Shown here piece after piece: positions 24,967-36,500 of a DNA stretch of 64,000 nt. Every line of letters starts with the position of its first letter. The stretch's first letter is position 1. The stretch is from Magnolia sinica. Taxonomy: Eukaryota; Streptophyta; Magnoliopsida; Magnoliales; Magnoliaceae. Both the position numbers and the translations under genes were made by a program. The stretch is from the NCBI RefSeq assembly GCF_029962835.1, contig NC_080583.1, positions 558,001-622,000 of the forward strand. The letters run 5' to 3'. Below the pieces are notes generated by a model. It ran no database searches, was not told the DNA's origin, and was given only the letters and a program-made list of their open reading frames with translations.

Positions 24967-27035
24967 AGGGTCCTGCCATACGTAATCCGCCTCCGGGCAA
25001 AAGTCAATTACCCTGACGATTCGGATTGTTCGATCTTTACTTTTTTGAGTTATGAACTATCTAACGTGGGACCCACATAACAAACGATATTGATCTTACG
25101 TCCATACGAAACATGTACGGATTTTGGACGGTCCGCATGCCACACGCAACTTTTTCAGATGAAATTGGAAGCATGCCAGCCGTGCGCTTGTTGGAACATA
25201 TGGTCCGTTCATCAGGTGGGACGTGCATGACAAAATCAGGTTGCTCTAATCATGGCATTTCAATTTGGACCACTGGCCAGTCTTTTTAAGCCGTCCATTT
25301 TTCTGTGGGGTGTTATTTGATACTTAGGCCAGCATTATAGCTCAACACTTAGAAATAATACACCATGTATCCGATGGCTCAAACCAAACAGGTAAAAATG
25401 TGGGAATCACTATAGCTAAGTCATGGACCCAAAATCAGATTGATCAAACAATCCTAACCTTTGACTTGGCCACATTTGTTAGTTGAGATAGGGCCGTTGG
25501 ATACTTTCCCTTCTAACTATCCAATAAATGTCCAGCAACGTGATAGTAAGCTAACCAAGTAAGTGTAATTTTAGTTCATTGCGCATCTAATCTGGGATCT
25601 TCAGTTTGAACAGTTTAACCATGTATCATGAATCATACTCTGCCAGAGCATCAAATTTGTTGTCTTTTTTCAGACACGTGTCACCCACCTCCCAGACTAT
25701 TTTTTCAGTTCATCCACACAGCGGGCCCCACCAGATTAATGGACCGGATATCATCCAGAGGACGTTGGCACGCATAATCACATGTGTAGGCTAGCAAAGC
25801 TAAAAGGGTACTTTTTTTGGTATGTCCCCACGTATTACTTATCTTTTTTCATTCAACTTTCATATTGACAAATTCGAAAAGATAGAAATACTTGTACTTT
25901 TTTCAGCTATTTTATTTTAAGTTATCATCCGTATTGGCAAATTTAAAAAGATCGAAATACTTGTACTTTTTTCAGCTATTTTATCTTAATAAGTATGGGT
26001 GTTGTTTTTTAAAAATTAACATCCATGCCTTAAAACTTCACTTCAATAAAATAGTTTTCGAGTGACAGATTAAAAAGAAGGGCATGATAGGGACTCGCCT
26101 ACGGTGCTCAATTTTTCAAGCTAAAACGTAAACAGCAACGTTATTCACCTGAAGTGTTGTTTCAGTCAAACGCAAAGCAGCCAAGCAGTGGTAATGCGTT
26201 ATACGATCCTCGATCCGACGATAGGCACAGTTCGTACAAAGTGGGGCTCATAAATCCGTGATCCGGGCCGATCGATTGGTGGAGTCCACTACACATGGTT
26301 TACCTGCTGGAAATGTTAAACGTCAGAAAATATCTAGCCACAGATTTTTGGCCTCTTTCTAAGTTGAACGTGGACCGTTGCTATATTCCCCTTCATGGCC
26401 ATGTTTTTTCATATTATAAATGAGAGGCAAAGATTTTAGTGAGAATACTTTCAGGAATCCACCCATTCACGTCAAGATCTAGTATATCAACGGCCTAGAT
26501 CAATGAGAATAGGCTCCACTTGTGCAAAATAAAAAGATGAGTATTTCCTTCACGTTCTCGGGAGGACGATCATATAATTCCCGGTACGAGAAAATCTACA
26601 GTACACGGGAAGAACGCGATGTTCATACGCTTGCACTAAAACACTGCTAGACTTGTCGCACCTGCCACTCAACTAAACCGTCTCAATCGTCAGACCCACC
26701 TCTTATCAGGTTATAACCACATACATTTACGCCGGAAAGATGTCTTAAATAATCGAATGGTGGGACATCTGATGGATAGTTAAGATGAAAAGAATCAACG
26801 GTTTGAATTCTCCCAAAACATGCACATCAATCTACATAAACAACTATCCAACCAATCTAAAGTAAACATACATGACCTCTTTCAGTGGGCCCCACGATTT
26901 GTAAGGCTTACTTTCATTTAAACACGTGCCACACGTACAAAATTTGAGTGCATCGTATTAACTATTACATACATCCAGGCATCAAATAACTCCCTCTTCC
27001 TATGATGGATGGTACTACTGAGCTTTGCCGAGCGC
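24967..27035. other. Intergenic DNA with MITE fragments, no gene seen
   Basis: Several GTGGGACC/GGGCCCCAC pieces (for example near 25070, 25725 and 26888) look like debris of the palindromic MITE family. No coding exon was recognised. Confidence 0.45.
25861..25989. repeat. Two-copy tandem duplication, period about 70 bp
   Basis: 25861-25920 and 25931-25989 share AAATACTTGTACTTTTTTCA and most of their flanks, differing at a few bases. Confidence 0.8.
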
Positions 27036-27361
27036 ACACGCGTGTGCAATATCGTGCACACACGTGTGCCAGCATCAGTTTGGTCCGATCTTGTACAAGA
27101 TTTTCCAAAAATAAATCTGGTCCAATCAGTTTGTGGACCCCAATACTAGAAACGGGTGGTAAGTTAGAAAACTTTGGCCTAGTTTTTCAGAACCGTACAT
27201 TTATTTTTCAAATTGTAGTCTGAATGACCATTGGATCTACTTAATTATTCTTATAAGGAATCATTGTAGTGTTTCCCATATGATGAATGGACTGGATCTC
27301 ATACATCATTCCATTATTTCACATGTATGGCATGTACACGAGCTTTATTGCACACGCGCGG
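27036..27361. mobile_element. MITE just upstream of the EXA1-like gene
   Basis: CGCGTGTGCAATATCGTGCA at the left is mirrored by the reverse complement of the right end, CGCGTGTGCAATAAAGCTCG. The interior shares long direct similarity with 57640-57905 (GGACCCCAATACTAGAAACG against GGGCCCCAATATTGAAAACA, then GAAAACTTTGGCC against GAAAACTTCGGCC). Confidence 0.5.
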
Positions 27362-27487
27362 GGGTATAAGAAAGCTCTGTTGTACTACTCAGGACTAAAT
27401 CGATGGAGGGAGTCCAGGCTCCACACTAACGTAAGCCGAAGGGTGACATGCACCGTCTTACCCTACCTTTTTATCCTGACTTGCCCC

Positions 27488-27587
27488 TAACCTATATTTT
27501 CCCGGCTCGTGCTCCCTTCACCATCAGCGTAATAGAGAGAGAGAGAGGGTTTTGGTTTTCAGCGTCTGCAACCGCCCCCGATCGATC
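27488..27587 (+). promoter_or_regulatory. Putative core promoter and GA-rich 5' leader of the EXA1-like gene
   Basis: CCTATATTTTCC near 27489 is TATA-like, and a GAGAGAGAGAGAG run (about 27534-27547) lies 40 bp before the start codon. The start site is inferred. Confidence 0.4.
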
Positions 27588-30500
27588 ATGGCCGAAAGAA
27601 GCAATGCCGAATCTCGCCACATCCTCTCCGTAAGCCCGCCCAATCAGATCCCCAAAGGTAAATCATTTCAAGCCCATCCCTACACGTGTCCCTCCTACGA
27701 TCTCCTTCCCCTCTAAAACCCTAGCCTCATCTGATTCTCAGCTTCTCTTCCTCCATTTTCTTGTCTACGGTTTTGTGTTTCTTTCTCGTTCTTTCTCACG
27801 CCTCTTGTTCTTACTGATAATCTGATAGTTTGTAGTTCCTGAAATGGTGATGTTTTCTCTAATGTCTGTATCGGATGCTTTTGTTGCATTCAATCTCGTG
27901 GCTTGTTTCAGTTTACTGTCTTACTTTAGGCCGTGTTTGGGTTTCTGGGAATTGCGGTTGGCGGGAATTGATTTCGACTCCTGTGCTGATATTGTGTTTG
28001 TATCAACCATTGATAAAAAGAGCTGAACAACGATCCTGGCTGTTTTGATGGAAGAGGGAATCCGCTCCCCTCTGCTTTTCCAAACAGGGTGCATTTTCGA
28101 TGCATGGTGGCTTGAAAATGTTTCTGGTGGAAATGTGATTTTGGCGCACTAACAGCCACATGATTATTCTGTGGAGAACTGAAATTGACTTCACAGGCAT
28201 TCTTTTTTTCTTTTTTTTTGGTGGCTTCATCATCATATCCTCATTGATGTGTCATTTCGTTGAGCATGTTTTTTCTACTGTCGGATTCTTATTTCTTTTT
28301 AAAGATAACTTGAAATTTAGCAAAGGTTGAAATGAATGCAACTTCACATGATGAGTAACTAGTCCTGAAAAAAATATGGACTTGGTTTCCCAGCATCCTT
28401 TGAATTGGCTTGAAGGGAAACTGGTAAAGACATTTAGGCTGATAAATCATTCAACCACCTTCCTTGTAGTCTTAATGAAAGCCTTTTCTTTTCTGGTGAG
28501 TGCACTTTTCTGAAACACCTTGTTGTTATGTTGAGTCCATAATGTCCAGAAAAACCTTGGAATGCAGTTCCTTGAGAGTGCCTTTGGGGCAATTCTGTCC
28601 ATGTTCTGGAATTATTTCATTTCGAAACATGCGGGACCTGTAGCTGGCAACACGGATGTTGGTTTTCATCTAGTAGAAGATCCCCTCTCTGTTCTGGATT
28701 GAGGGTGTTTTCTCTTTCGGGCCTGTGTTTCCCAAAGGAAAGTTTTGGAACATGGCCTAAACTTGCTCCAAATAGGCCCCGGAACTTGTGAGCTATGGAG
28801 AAGAGTATCAACAGATATAAATGGCAATGTACATGCATGTCACCATGGCAATTCAACTTTGGGGTTGAGCTTGATGGTGGCTGCAATAAACCTGAAAAAG
28901 CAACCCCAAATATTTGGGACCGAAAGCAGTTAGCATTGACCACCGAATAAGTCTCTTTAGCTTGAGTTGGCTTAAAAACATGTGATGTATTTGCATCATC
29001 ACCATCTTTGAATACAATATTTTCTATGGTAGCACCATGAATAGCGCATGGCGGAGTAGTGCCCGATTCTTTGGCAACTCTCATCATATGCAATGGGTTC
29101 AACGTCCATTATGAAACCCTTGGAAGAGGATGATGAATCGAAATATAGCTGCTATACCAAAACCGGGTGCAAAGAACCAACCATACCGACCTAGTGGATA
29201 AATCAAGAATACTGAAACAAAAACAACAATTCGAGCAGGGAATGTGATTGCATTGTGAGGTCACCATTGAACAGATTGAGCAGGTTCAAATTGACGTAAT
29301 ATGAAACTTATTAGTATGAAAGCGCCATGGAGAGCGACCATTGTTCGGAGTATCCTTGATATTGTCCCTATCTCTAGCTCGGTGACACCGATAACACTGG
29401 TCGTCTCAAAAATTCCAAGTATCGACAGTTTATTGCTAAGTATCACCAATGTATCGCCAAGATTTTCGACTGTGTAAATTCCAGCTGTCGCTTGCATTGC
29501 CAATATATTAGCGATATTCTGATAATATTGCCAATGTATCAACCACAAAAAAGCTGTTTATTAAAAAAACTTTCCATTTCATTTTTTATGGGCGCATGGT
29601 TATGGTTGATGTTCAAATTGTTGATGATGATATTGATCATATCGCAATATTTTCGTTATCACAACATGAGTGATATTGAGACCACAATCTTTTTTGAAGC
29701 GAGACCACAATCTTTTGCTTCCTTTCCAGTTTTTGATGATTTCTTAGTGAAATTTCACTTGTTGTCGATATTTCACAATATCAATAGATATTTGGATGGA
29801 AGGTTGGATGGATAGATGGGATGGATAGGATGGTCGGACTGGTTTCTTATGACAACACATGCTTTTAGGCCCCCATTAAATGGAAACTGATTATGTATGC
29901 ATTCTTTTTACAATTTTTTTATTCATAAATATGCAAACACTGTTGTTAAATGCGACCCCATATTCGCAAATGCGATCGCATGTGCGAATTCTCCCAAGCA
30001 TTTCGCATATGCCAAAAATGTGAGAATATGTGATTGCATATGCGATGTATGTGATTGCATATTGGCATTCACAAATTATTTTATTATTTTTTTTTGCAAA
30101 AAAAAAAGAGAAGACCTTTTCCCTATAAAAGTACATCCAAACCTCCTCCACTTGCAACATTCTCATTCCAAAACTCTCTTACTCTCTTTTTCTCCTACAT
30201 TCTTAAAGTGCAATTAATGTCTCTTACATAGTTCCTATTCTACTTCCAACCAAGTTCCAACATCCAAGTTCCTAGTTCCTACTTCTTTACAAGATTAAAG
30301 CAAGAAGATCATTTATTCATTTAAGAAGAGAAGTTTAGGGCCTGTTTTGTTTTCCTATTTACCACTGTAAATGGTGGTAAATAGGTAATTATAACCTATT
30401 CCCATTGTTTGGAAGAGAGGAAATACAAAGGGTAATTATGCACGATTTTCAGAATTTACTTTTTGAAAAAACGGGTTGGAATGACAGAGTGAAATTTGTG

Positions 30501-33500
30501 GGTCCCACCAGGATGTATGTGATCGATCCACGCCGTCTATCTATTTTATTAGATCATTTTAGGGCTCGTGCCAAAAAATTAGGCAGATTATAAGTTCAAG
30601 TGGACCACACCACAACAAACAAGGGGATATTGACGTTCATCATTGAAATGTGAAGCCATCCGTGGGTCCCGCACTGATGTGTATATGTAATCCAACTTGT
30701 TCACATGATCACACAGACACGGATGAAGGGAAAACACAAATATCAGTTTGATACAAAACTCCTATGGCCCACAAGAAGTTTTCAATGGTGGGTGTTTAAT
30801 CCCCGTGTTTCTTGTGTTGTGGTCCACTTGCACTTTGGATTTGCCTCAATTTTCAGTTTGTCCTAAAATGAGCTGTTAAAATGAATGGACGGCTTGGATC
30901 AGACACATATCATGATGGGCCTTGCAAAATTTTGAACTTTTTCCTTGGTATTAGTGTCAAGTCAAATCAATGGTCACTGTGTATAGGCGGCTGCCATGTA
31001 CTTCTTATGGGAAATAATAATTGTTTATTTACTTCTATTTCCAGCCATAAATAAGAAAACAAACACCCACTTACCTTTCTCTTGGAAGATCAAGATTCAA
31101 GCTTCAAGCACTCTCAAGGAAGATTCAACTTTCAAGATTCAAGCACTCTCATTTTACAATATACATCTCTCTCTTACATACACGATAATCCTAATTCTTG
31201 AATGTTAATGACTTGATGTATACTCAATTCATTGTTTAATTGATTTTATCTCTCAAATGTATTTTAAATATGTAAATTAAATATCTATTAGCTCAAGAAA
31301 GTTCCCCCTAATTTCTTATATATTTTTACTTTTTTTCTCGTATTTTTTGATTTTTTAAATTTCAAAATAAATAAATATGCAGTCGCTTATGCGATTGTGC
31401 ATATGTGATTTAACAACATCGTGTGCAAATGTGTGTATTTTAGCATCTCTTTCACTGAAAATCCACCATTTCCCCATGTTTCCCCGTATTTTCGGTGATT
31501 GATGACATTGATTTTGTTTCCGTATACCGTATCCCACTCGTTAGATGAGCCGGTATAGACAATTTAGTGTGTGTGAGTGATCTAGGGTTCAATCTATGGT
31601 AGTGTTACCTTTTAAAAAAAGATATTGTTTCTGTATCTCCGGCCAGTGAAACTTGTAGTGATACTAATACTTCAAACACCGAGAGCAACAGAAGTCCACA
31701 GATTGCGTAATTGTCACCAACGAGTAAAATCTCCTCGTGCTTCAGGGTCCATAGTGGCAACAAAGAATGTGCTAAACTGTTATCAACCATAGAAACTACA
31801 CCGGTTAAGAAATTGCAGCTTTCCAATTAGGAATTGGCCAATCCATGAGTTTAGTTTAGAACTTGAGATAAATACAAGAAAAGATAAGAAGAGATTCTTC
31901 CGCCCATGTTTGATACCTTCTCCTACAAAGAAACTTGCAGTTCCTACACCATTTGTAATTTCGTCATTTACTAATCTATTAAACAAATGAGTTAGTTTGG
32001 CTAATTCTCTTACACCCTTAGTTGAGGATGTTGCCAAAAAAACATTTATGTAACCATGATTATATGACCAATTGTATATTGCATTTATTAGTAGGTCTAA
32101 GAAAGGCCTTTTAGAACCTATTTTAATATGGTGCTCGGTCTGACAATAGGTGTTTTAGGGATGTCTCTAATCCCGCCGTGGCTATAGTCAGTAAAGCCAA
32201 GCGTCTCCTGATTGAATGGATGGTCTATGTTGTAGGTTTTAACCTAGTAGATTTTCTTTTTCTTGGGGTGTAATGGCTTGTTTTGCCTGCTCGGCAACTC
32301 CCATTTTCTCCCATTTTTGTTCTCTTGTTCTTCTTCCCTTCTTTTCAATATATTTAGTGACATTTCCAAAAAAAAAAAAAAGAGAGTCTAAAATCTGAAA
32401 AGATGAATAAACATACCCCATATAAAAGAGACATTATGAATATTCCAAAATAGGCTATACTGACTGAATAAAGTATGATGTTTGCATTTACAAAATTCTC
32501 TAACTTTTTGGAAAAAAGGCAAATTATTCATCATTTTTTTCCAGAGATATATCTTTTCTATGTAGAGGTCATCGATGACTCAAGGAATACCATCATATAA
32601 TATGTGAACTATCAATGAATTATTTGCTATTATTAGTTAAAAAAAAGAATTGATTAAAAATTTTCCTGTATTTCTTAGAAGATACTCAATGTCTCCTGAG
32701 TACTCACTGCATTTTCCCAATTGTTGCTTATGGCCTTGCCACCTTTTTCCTGAACTCAAACTTCCTTACCTTGAATGGGGCAAGGTGGTGGTATAGTGCA
32801 ATGAGCTGAATTTGTTGAGTTGTATCTGATGATGTGGACTCCACTATTTTTTCTTTTATTCACCCTGTCAGTTTCTCCTGTGCGACCGAGGAAAAAAAAT
32901 TCTGCCTAATTAAGAGCTTGGTTCATTTTTATACGATGAACTGATTCCCATGTGGATTTGAGCTATACTACTATTTTTGTGGATGAACTGATTACCATGT
33001 GGATTTGAGCTATACAGCCTATACTACTATTTTTGTGTATCGGTCCCTTGTTCTATTTTGCTAGCTTGTTGTATATGGCTTCCTCTCCTCCTACACCTGA
33101 TATTTAGGAAGGTTTAAATAGGAACTTTTCCAATTGTTGCTGTCTTTTTTGAACAATGGGAACTAAATCCATTTGGAATACTCTGCTGTACTAATACAAT
33201 ATGTTAATAATTAATATACATCAAATAACATGTTTCATAAGTGAATTTCACCATCTTTCTTGCTTAAGCTATTCTAATTGTACTCGTTAAGATAAGGGAT
33301 TCTATGTTGCAAATTTTGCATGCCATGTAGAAATTTGTTACTTGGTAACTATTTCTTCTTGCTACTTATAACAAGGTATACAAAAACGGTCTCGTAATGG
33401 TCGTAATGGTAATGACACTATGCGATACTTGGTCATAATAGCCTATTTCAGATTGTAATGGGTTCTTAATGCTCATCTTTTTTAGAAAAGGTGTCTGTAA

Positions 33501-36500
33501 TGATCCATTATCACCATGCATAACGGCTTAGGGTAGTTGCACGTACATTAGTTCCCTTTTGGGGGGTTTTCATTCTACCATTGTTTTCCCTTTTTTTTTT
33601 TTGATATTTTTGCACATTCATTTTTTACTAGATTTGTGCAATTTTTGAAGATTAAAACACAATACTTAAGCCATTTTTGAAGAATCGAAGATCCAAGATT
33701 GAAAAGTATGTAAAAAAATTGATTTTTTTTTTCCTTACTGCGAATGTATTGATTCAACATTATATTACCCAATTGACGAAATCTTGCTAGATTTGTGTTC
33801 AATTTGGCCATGTTTATATATATTTGTATTTTTGCTAGTTTTTATATAACTTTTAACAATCTTCACAAAAAAATATATTTTATGTAAAATTTTGGAGTGT
33901 AAATTGTTCAAATGCATGTATGGAGTTTACATCTAAACATTCATGCACTAAATCGGGGTATTTTTCATCTCCTTCTCTATTTTCTTTGTGTTTTTGGTAA
34001 TTTCAGGTCATTTTTTGGATGAATGGTGACTTTTTTTTTAAAAAATTTATTTATAATTTTTTCCTTGTATTTCTTGAAGGTAATGATGTCAAATGTGGAT
34101 ATGCATTAGTGGGATGAATCCCATGGGTTGCATGAATTTCTACCCATTTTGGGGGCATTCCGGTGGTCCCAAATTGGCCCAATACTATTCATATAAATTT
34201 AAATTTAATTTTTTTCTTAAATTTCTCGAGTGAAGTGGTGTGAAGTAGTGTAGGGACATGCATTACTGGAATAAATCCCACGGATTGCTCGAATTTTGCT
34301 CTGTTTTGGGTTCATTTGAGTGGTCAGTCTAAGTCTCTCAGGTTAAGAATATCATCAGGTAAACCGAGGCAACATTTTTACTAAAGAATGGCCCGTTACA
34401 CCATCATAAGCATGTTCAAAACCAGAAAAGAATACATATTTAGAATCCTCTCATTTTTCTTAAAAATCCACCTTCATCTTCTTCTTCTTGCTATGCATAA
34501 ACTTAAACTTGATTTTCAATTATATCACCATCCAGACAGTCCCAAGACACCAAGGGGATGACTATATATGCTATACTTGCCAGTTTGTTTGCCAGACTTT
34601 TGTGCTTTCTTCTCTTTTATTACTGGGTTTTTTTAATTAATTCTTCTGTTTGATTATGCAGACATGCAAGGATCTGATAATTCCATTCCTCTTTCGCCCC
34701 AGTGGCTTCAGTCGAAGCCTGGGGAAAACAAGCATGGAATGGTATCTGGGGTGAGTAATTCTTCATTGCTCGTTTGACTTCTCTGGCTAGTCCAGTGACT
34801 GGCTTGATATGCATCATCCCATCACTTCACTTTGACCATCCTTGGGCCTTGTCTATTTTATTTGGTTGGACTGATTTTTACCAGTTCAAAGTGTCCGATT
34901 TGTGTTCTAGTCATCCCATCAAAATTGGCCTCACCCTGTTTGCTTCACCTGCTGCATGGATGCTTTTCAGGAACCTCATTTCAGCTCTAATCCAGGTTAT
35001 GCCAGTCGCGCAGATGCTGTGAAAGCATCAGGAAATGGTGAGGATGTCCATGATACTCAAAAGAAAAGGGACATATTCAGGCCATCCTTGTCCTTGCATG
35101 ATGCAGAAGGCGGACGCCGTGATCGTTGGCGTGATGAAGAAAGAGATACCAATTCTGCCATTCGAAGGGATCGCTGGAGGGAGGGAGATAAGGAGCATGG
35201 TGATGCTCGCAAGATGGAACGGTGGATGGACAACTCTACGAGACATGCTGGTGATGGACGCCGTGTTCCATCTGAGCGTTGGACTGAGTCAAGTAACAAG
35301 GAAAGTAATTATGATCAACGCCGTGAGAGCAAGTGGAACACACGTTGGGGACCAGATGATAAGGAGCCAGAAACATGGCGTGAGAAGTGGTTGGATTCTG
35401 GCAGAGATGGTGAGGGGCCTCGTGATAAAGGGATGGCTCCTCTAATTAATCATGGCAAGGACATGGAAAGGGAGGGGGACCATTATTCCAAGTCATGGCG
35501 GTCTAACCCTTCTCAAAGTCGTGGAAGGGGAGAAGCTCCTCATCACCAAACTCCAACACCGGTGAACAAACAAGTCCCCATGTTTGGCTATGGTAGAGGG
35601 CGAGGGGAAAATGCATCTTCAACTTTTTCTGCTGGTCGTGGAAGGTTCAGCTCTAGTGGAAATGCTGTGAATAACAGTTCTTCTCATCCTTCCTTAGGTG
35701 GCAGTTCAGACAAATCTGAAGGTGCCCATGGGGATCCCTCTAATTTAAGATACAGTAGGAATAAATTGCTTGACATATACAGGATGACTGATGTGAGAAC
35801 ACATCAAAGGCCGTTAGATGGGTTTATAGAAGTTCCTTCTCTCACAGAGGCAGAACCATTAGAACCTCTGGCACTGTCTACACCTACGCCTGAGGAATTG
35901 GTAATTGCAGTTACAATTTCTTTACTGAACCTGTCCTTTTTGTGCATTGGATCTTAACACATAACTGCTTGAGCAGGATATTTTGAAGGGAATTGACAAA
36001 GGTGACATTGTTAGCAGTGGTGCGCCTCAGGTTTCCAAAGATGGTTCTGTTGCACGGAACTCTACAGATGCCACCCAGCTGAGACGAACCAAACTTGGTA
36101 CTGCACCTCTTCTGGGTACACATGCTTATACGCATTAACTGTGATTACATGGGTTAATTTTGGCCAAACCTATTTATGTTTTAGCAGCAGGTAGAGAAGA
36201 TTTACCATCTGGAATGGATGATTACAAAGATGAGAGTAATGACAATTTAAAAGGTGACTACTTCAATTATTCTGAGACTGCATCACATGAAAAAGACATG
36301 CATTCGTATGGGCACGATTTGAAGGGGGAAGCAGTTCAGAACAGTCGGTCATTCCAAGATAACAAACTTAACACTGAAGGTAGCTAACTACCGACAACCT
36401 TGTTCATTCTCGGCATAAATGCACATTATATCTGGTATTATACAGTTCTTATGTATTCTCCTTTCTGAAATTTGGTTTTAATAAAAGAAAAGAAAGAGAA

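Larger units (their letters stand above)
27658..34661 (+). other. Intron 1 of the EXA1-like gene (7.0 kb)
   Basis: It begins GTAAATC and ends TTATGCAG. It holds the psbD NUPT, the hAT-like element with nested MITE, and a 46-bp tandem repeat. Parts outside those (27.7-28.9, 29.35-29.93 and 31.4-34.6 kb) are AT-rich with no gene seen; 29.35-29.56 kb has many ATATTG/CGATA words typical of degraded repeats. Confidence 0.85.

Noticed and set aside
28617-29102. A 161-codon open frame on the minus strand looking like a protein gene
   Set aside because: Its front half is decayed plastid psbD and its rear half is unrelated intron DNA read through by chance.
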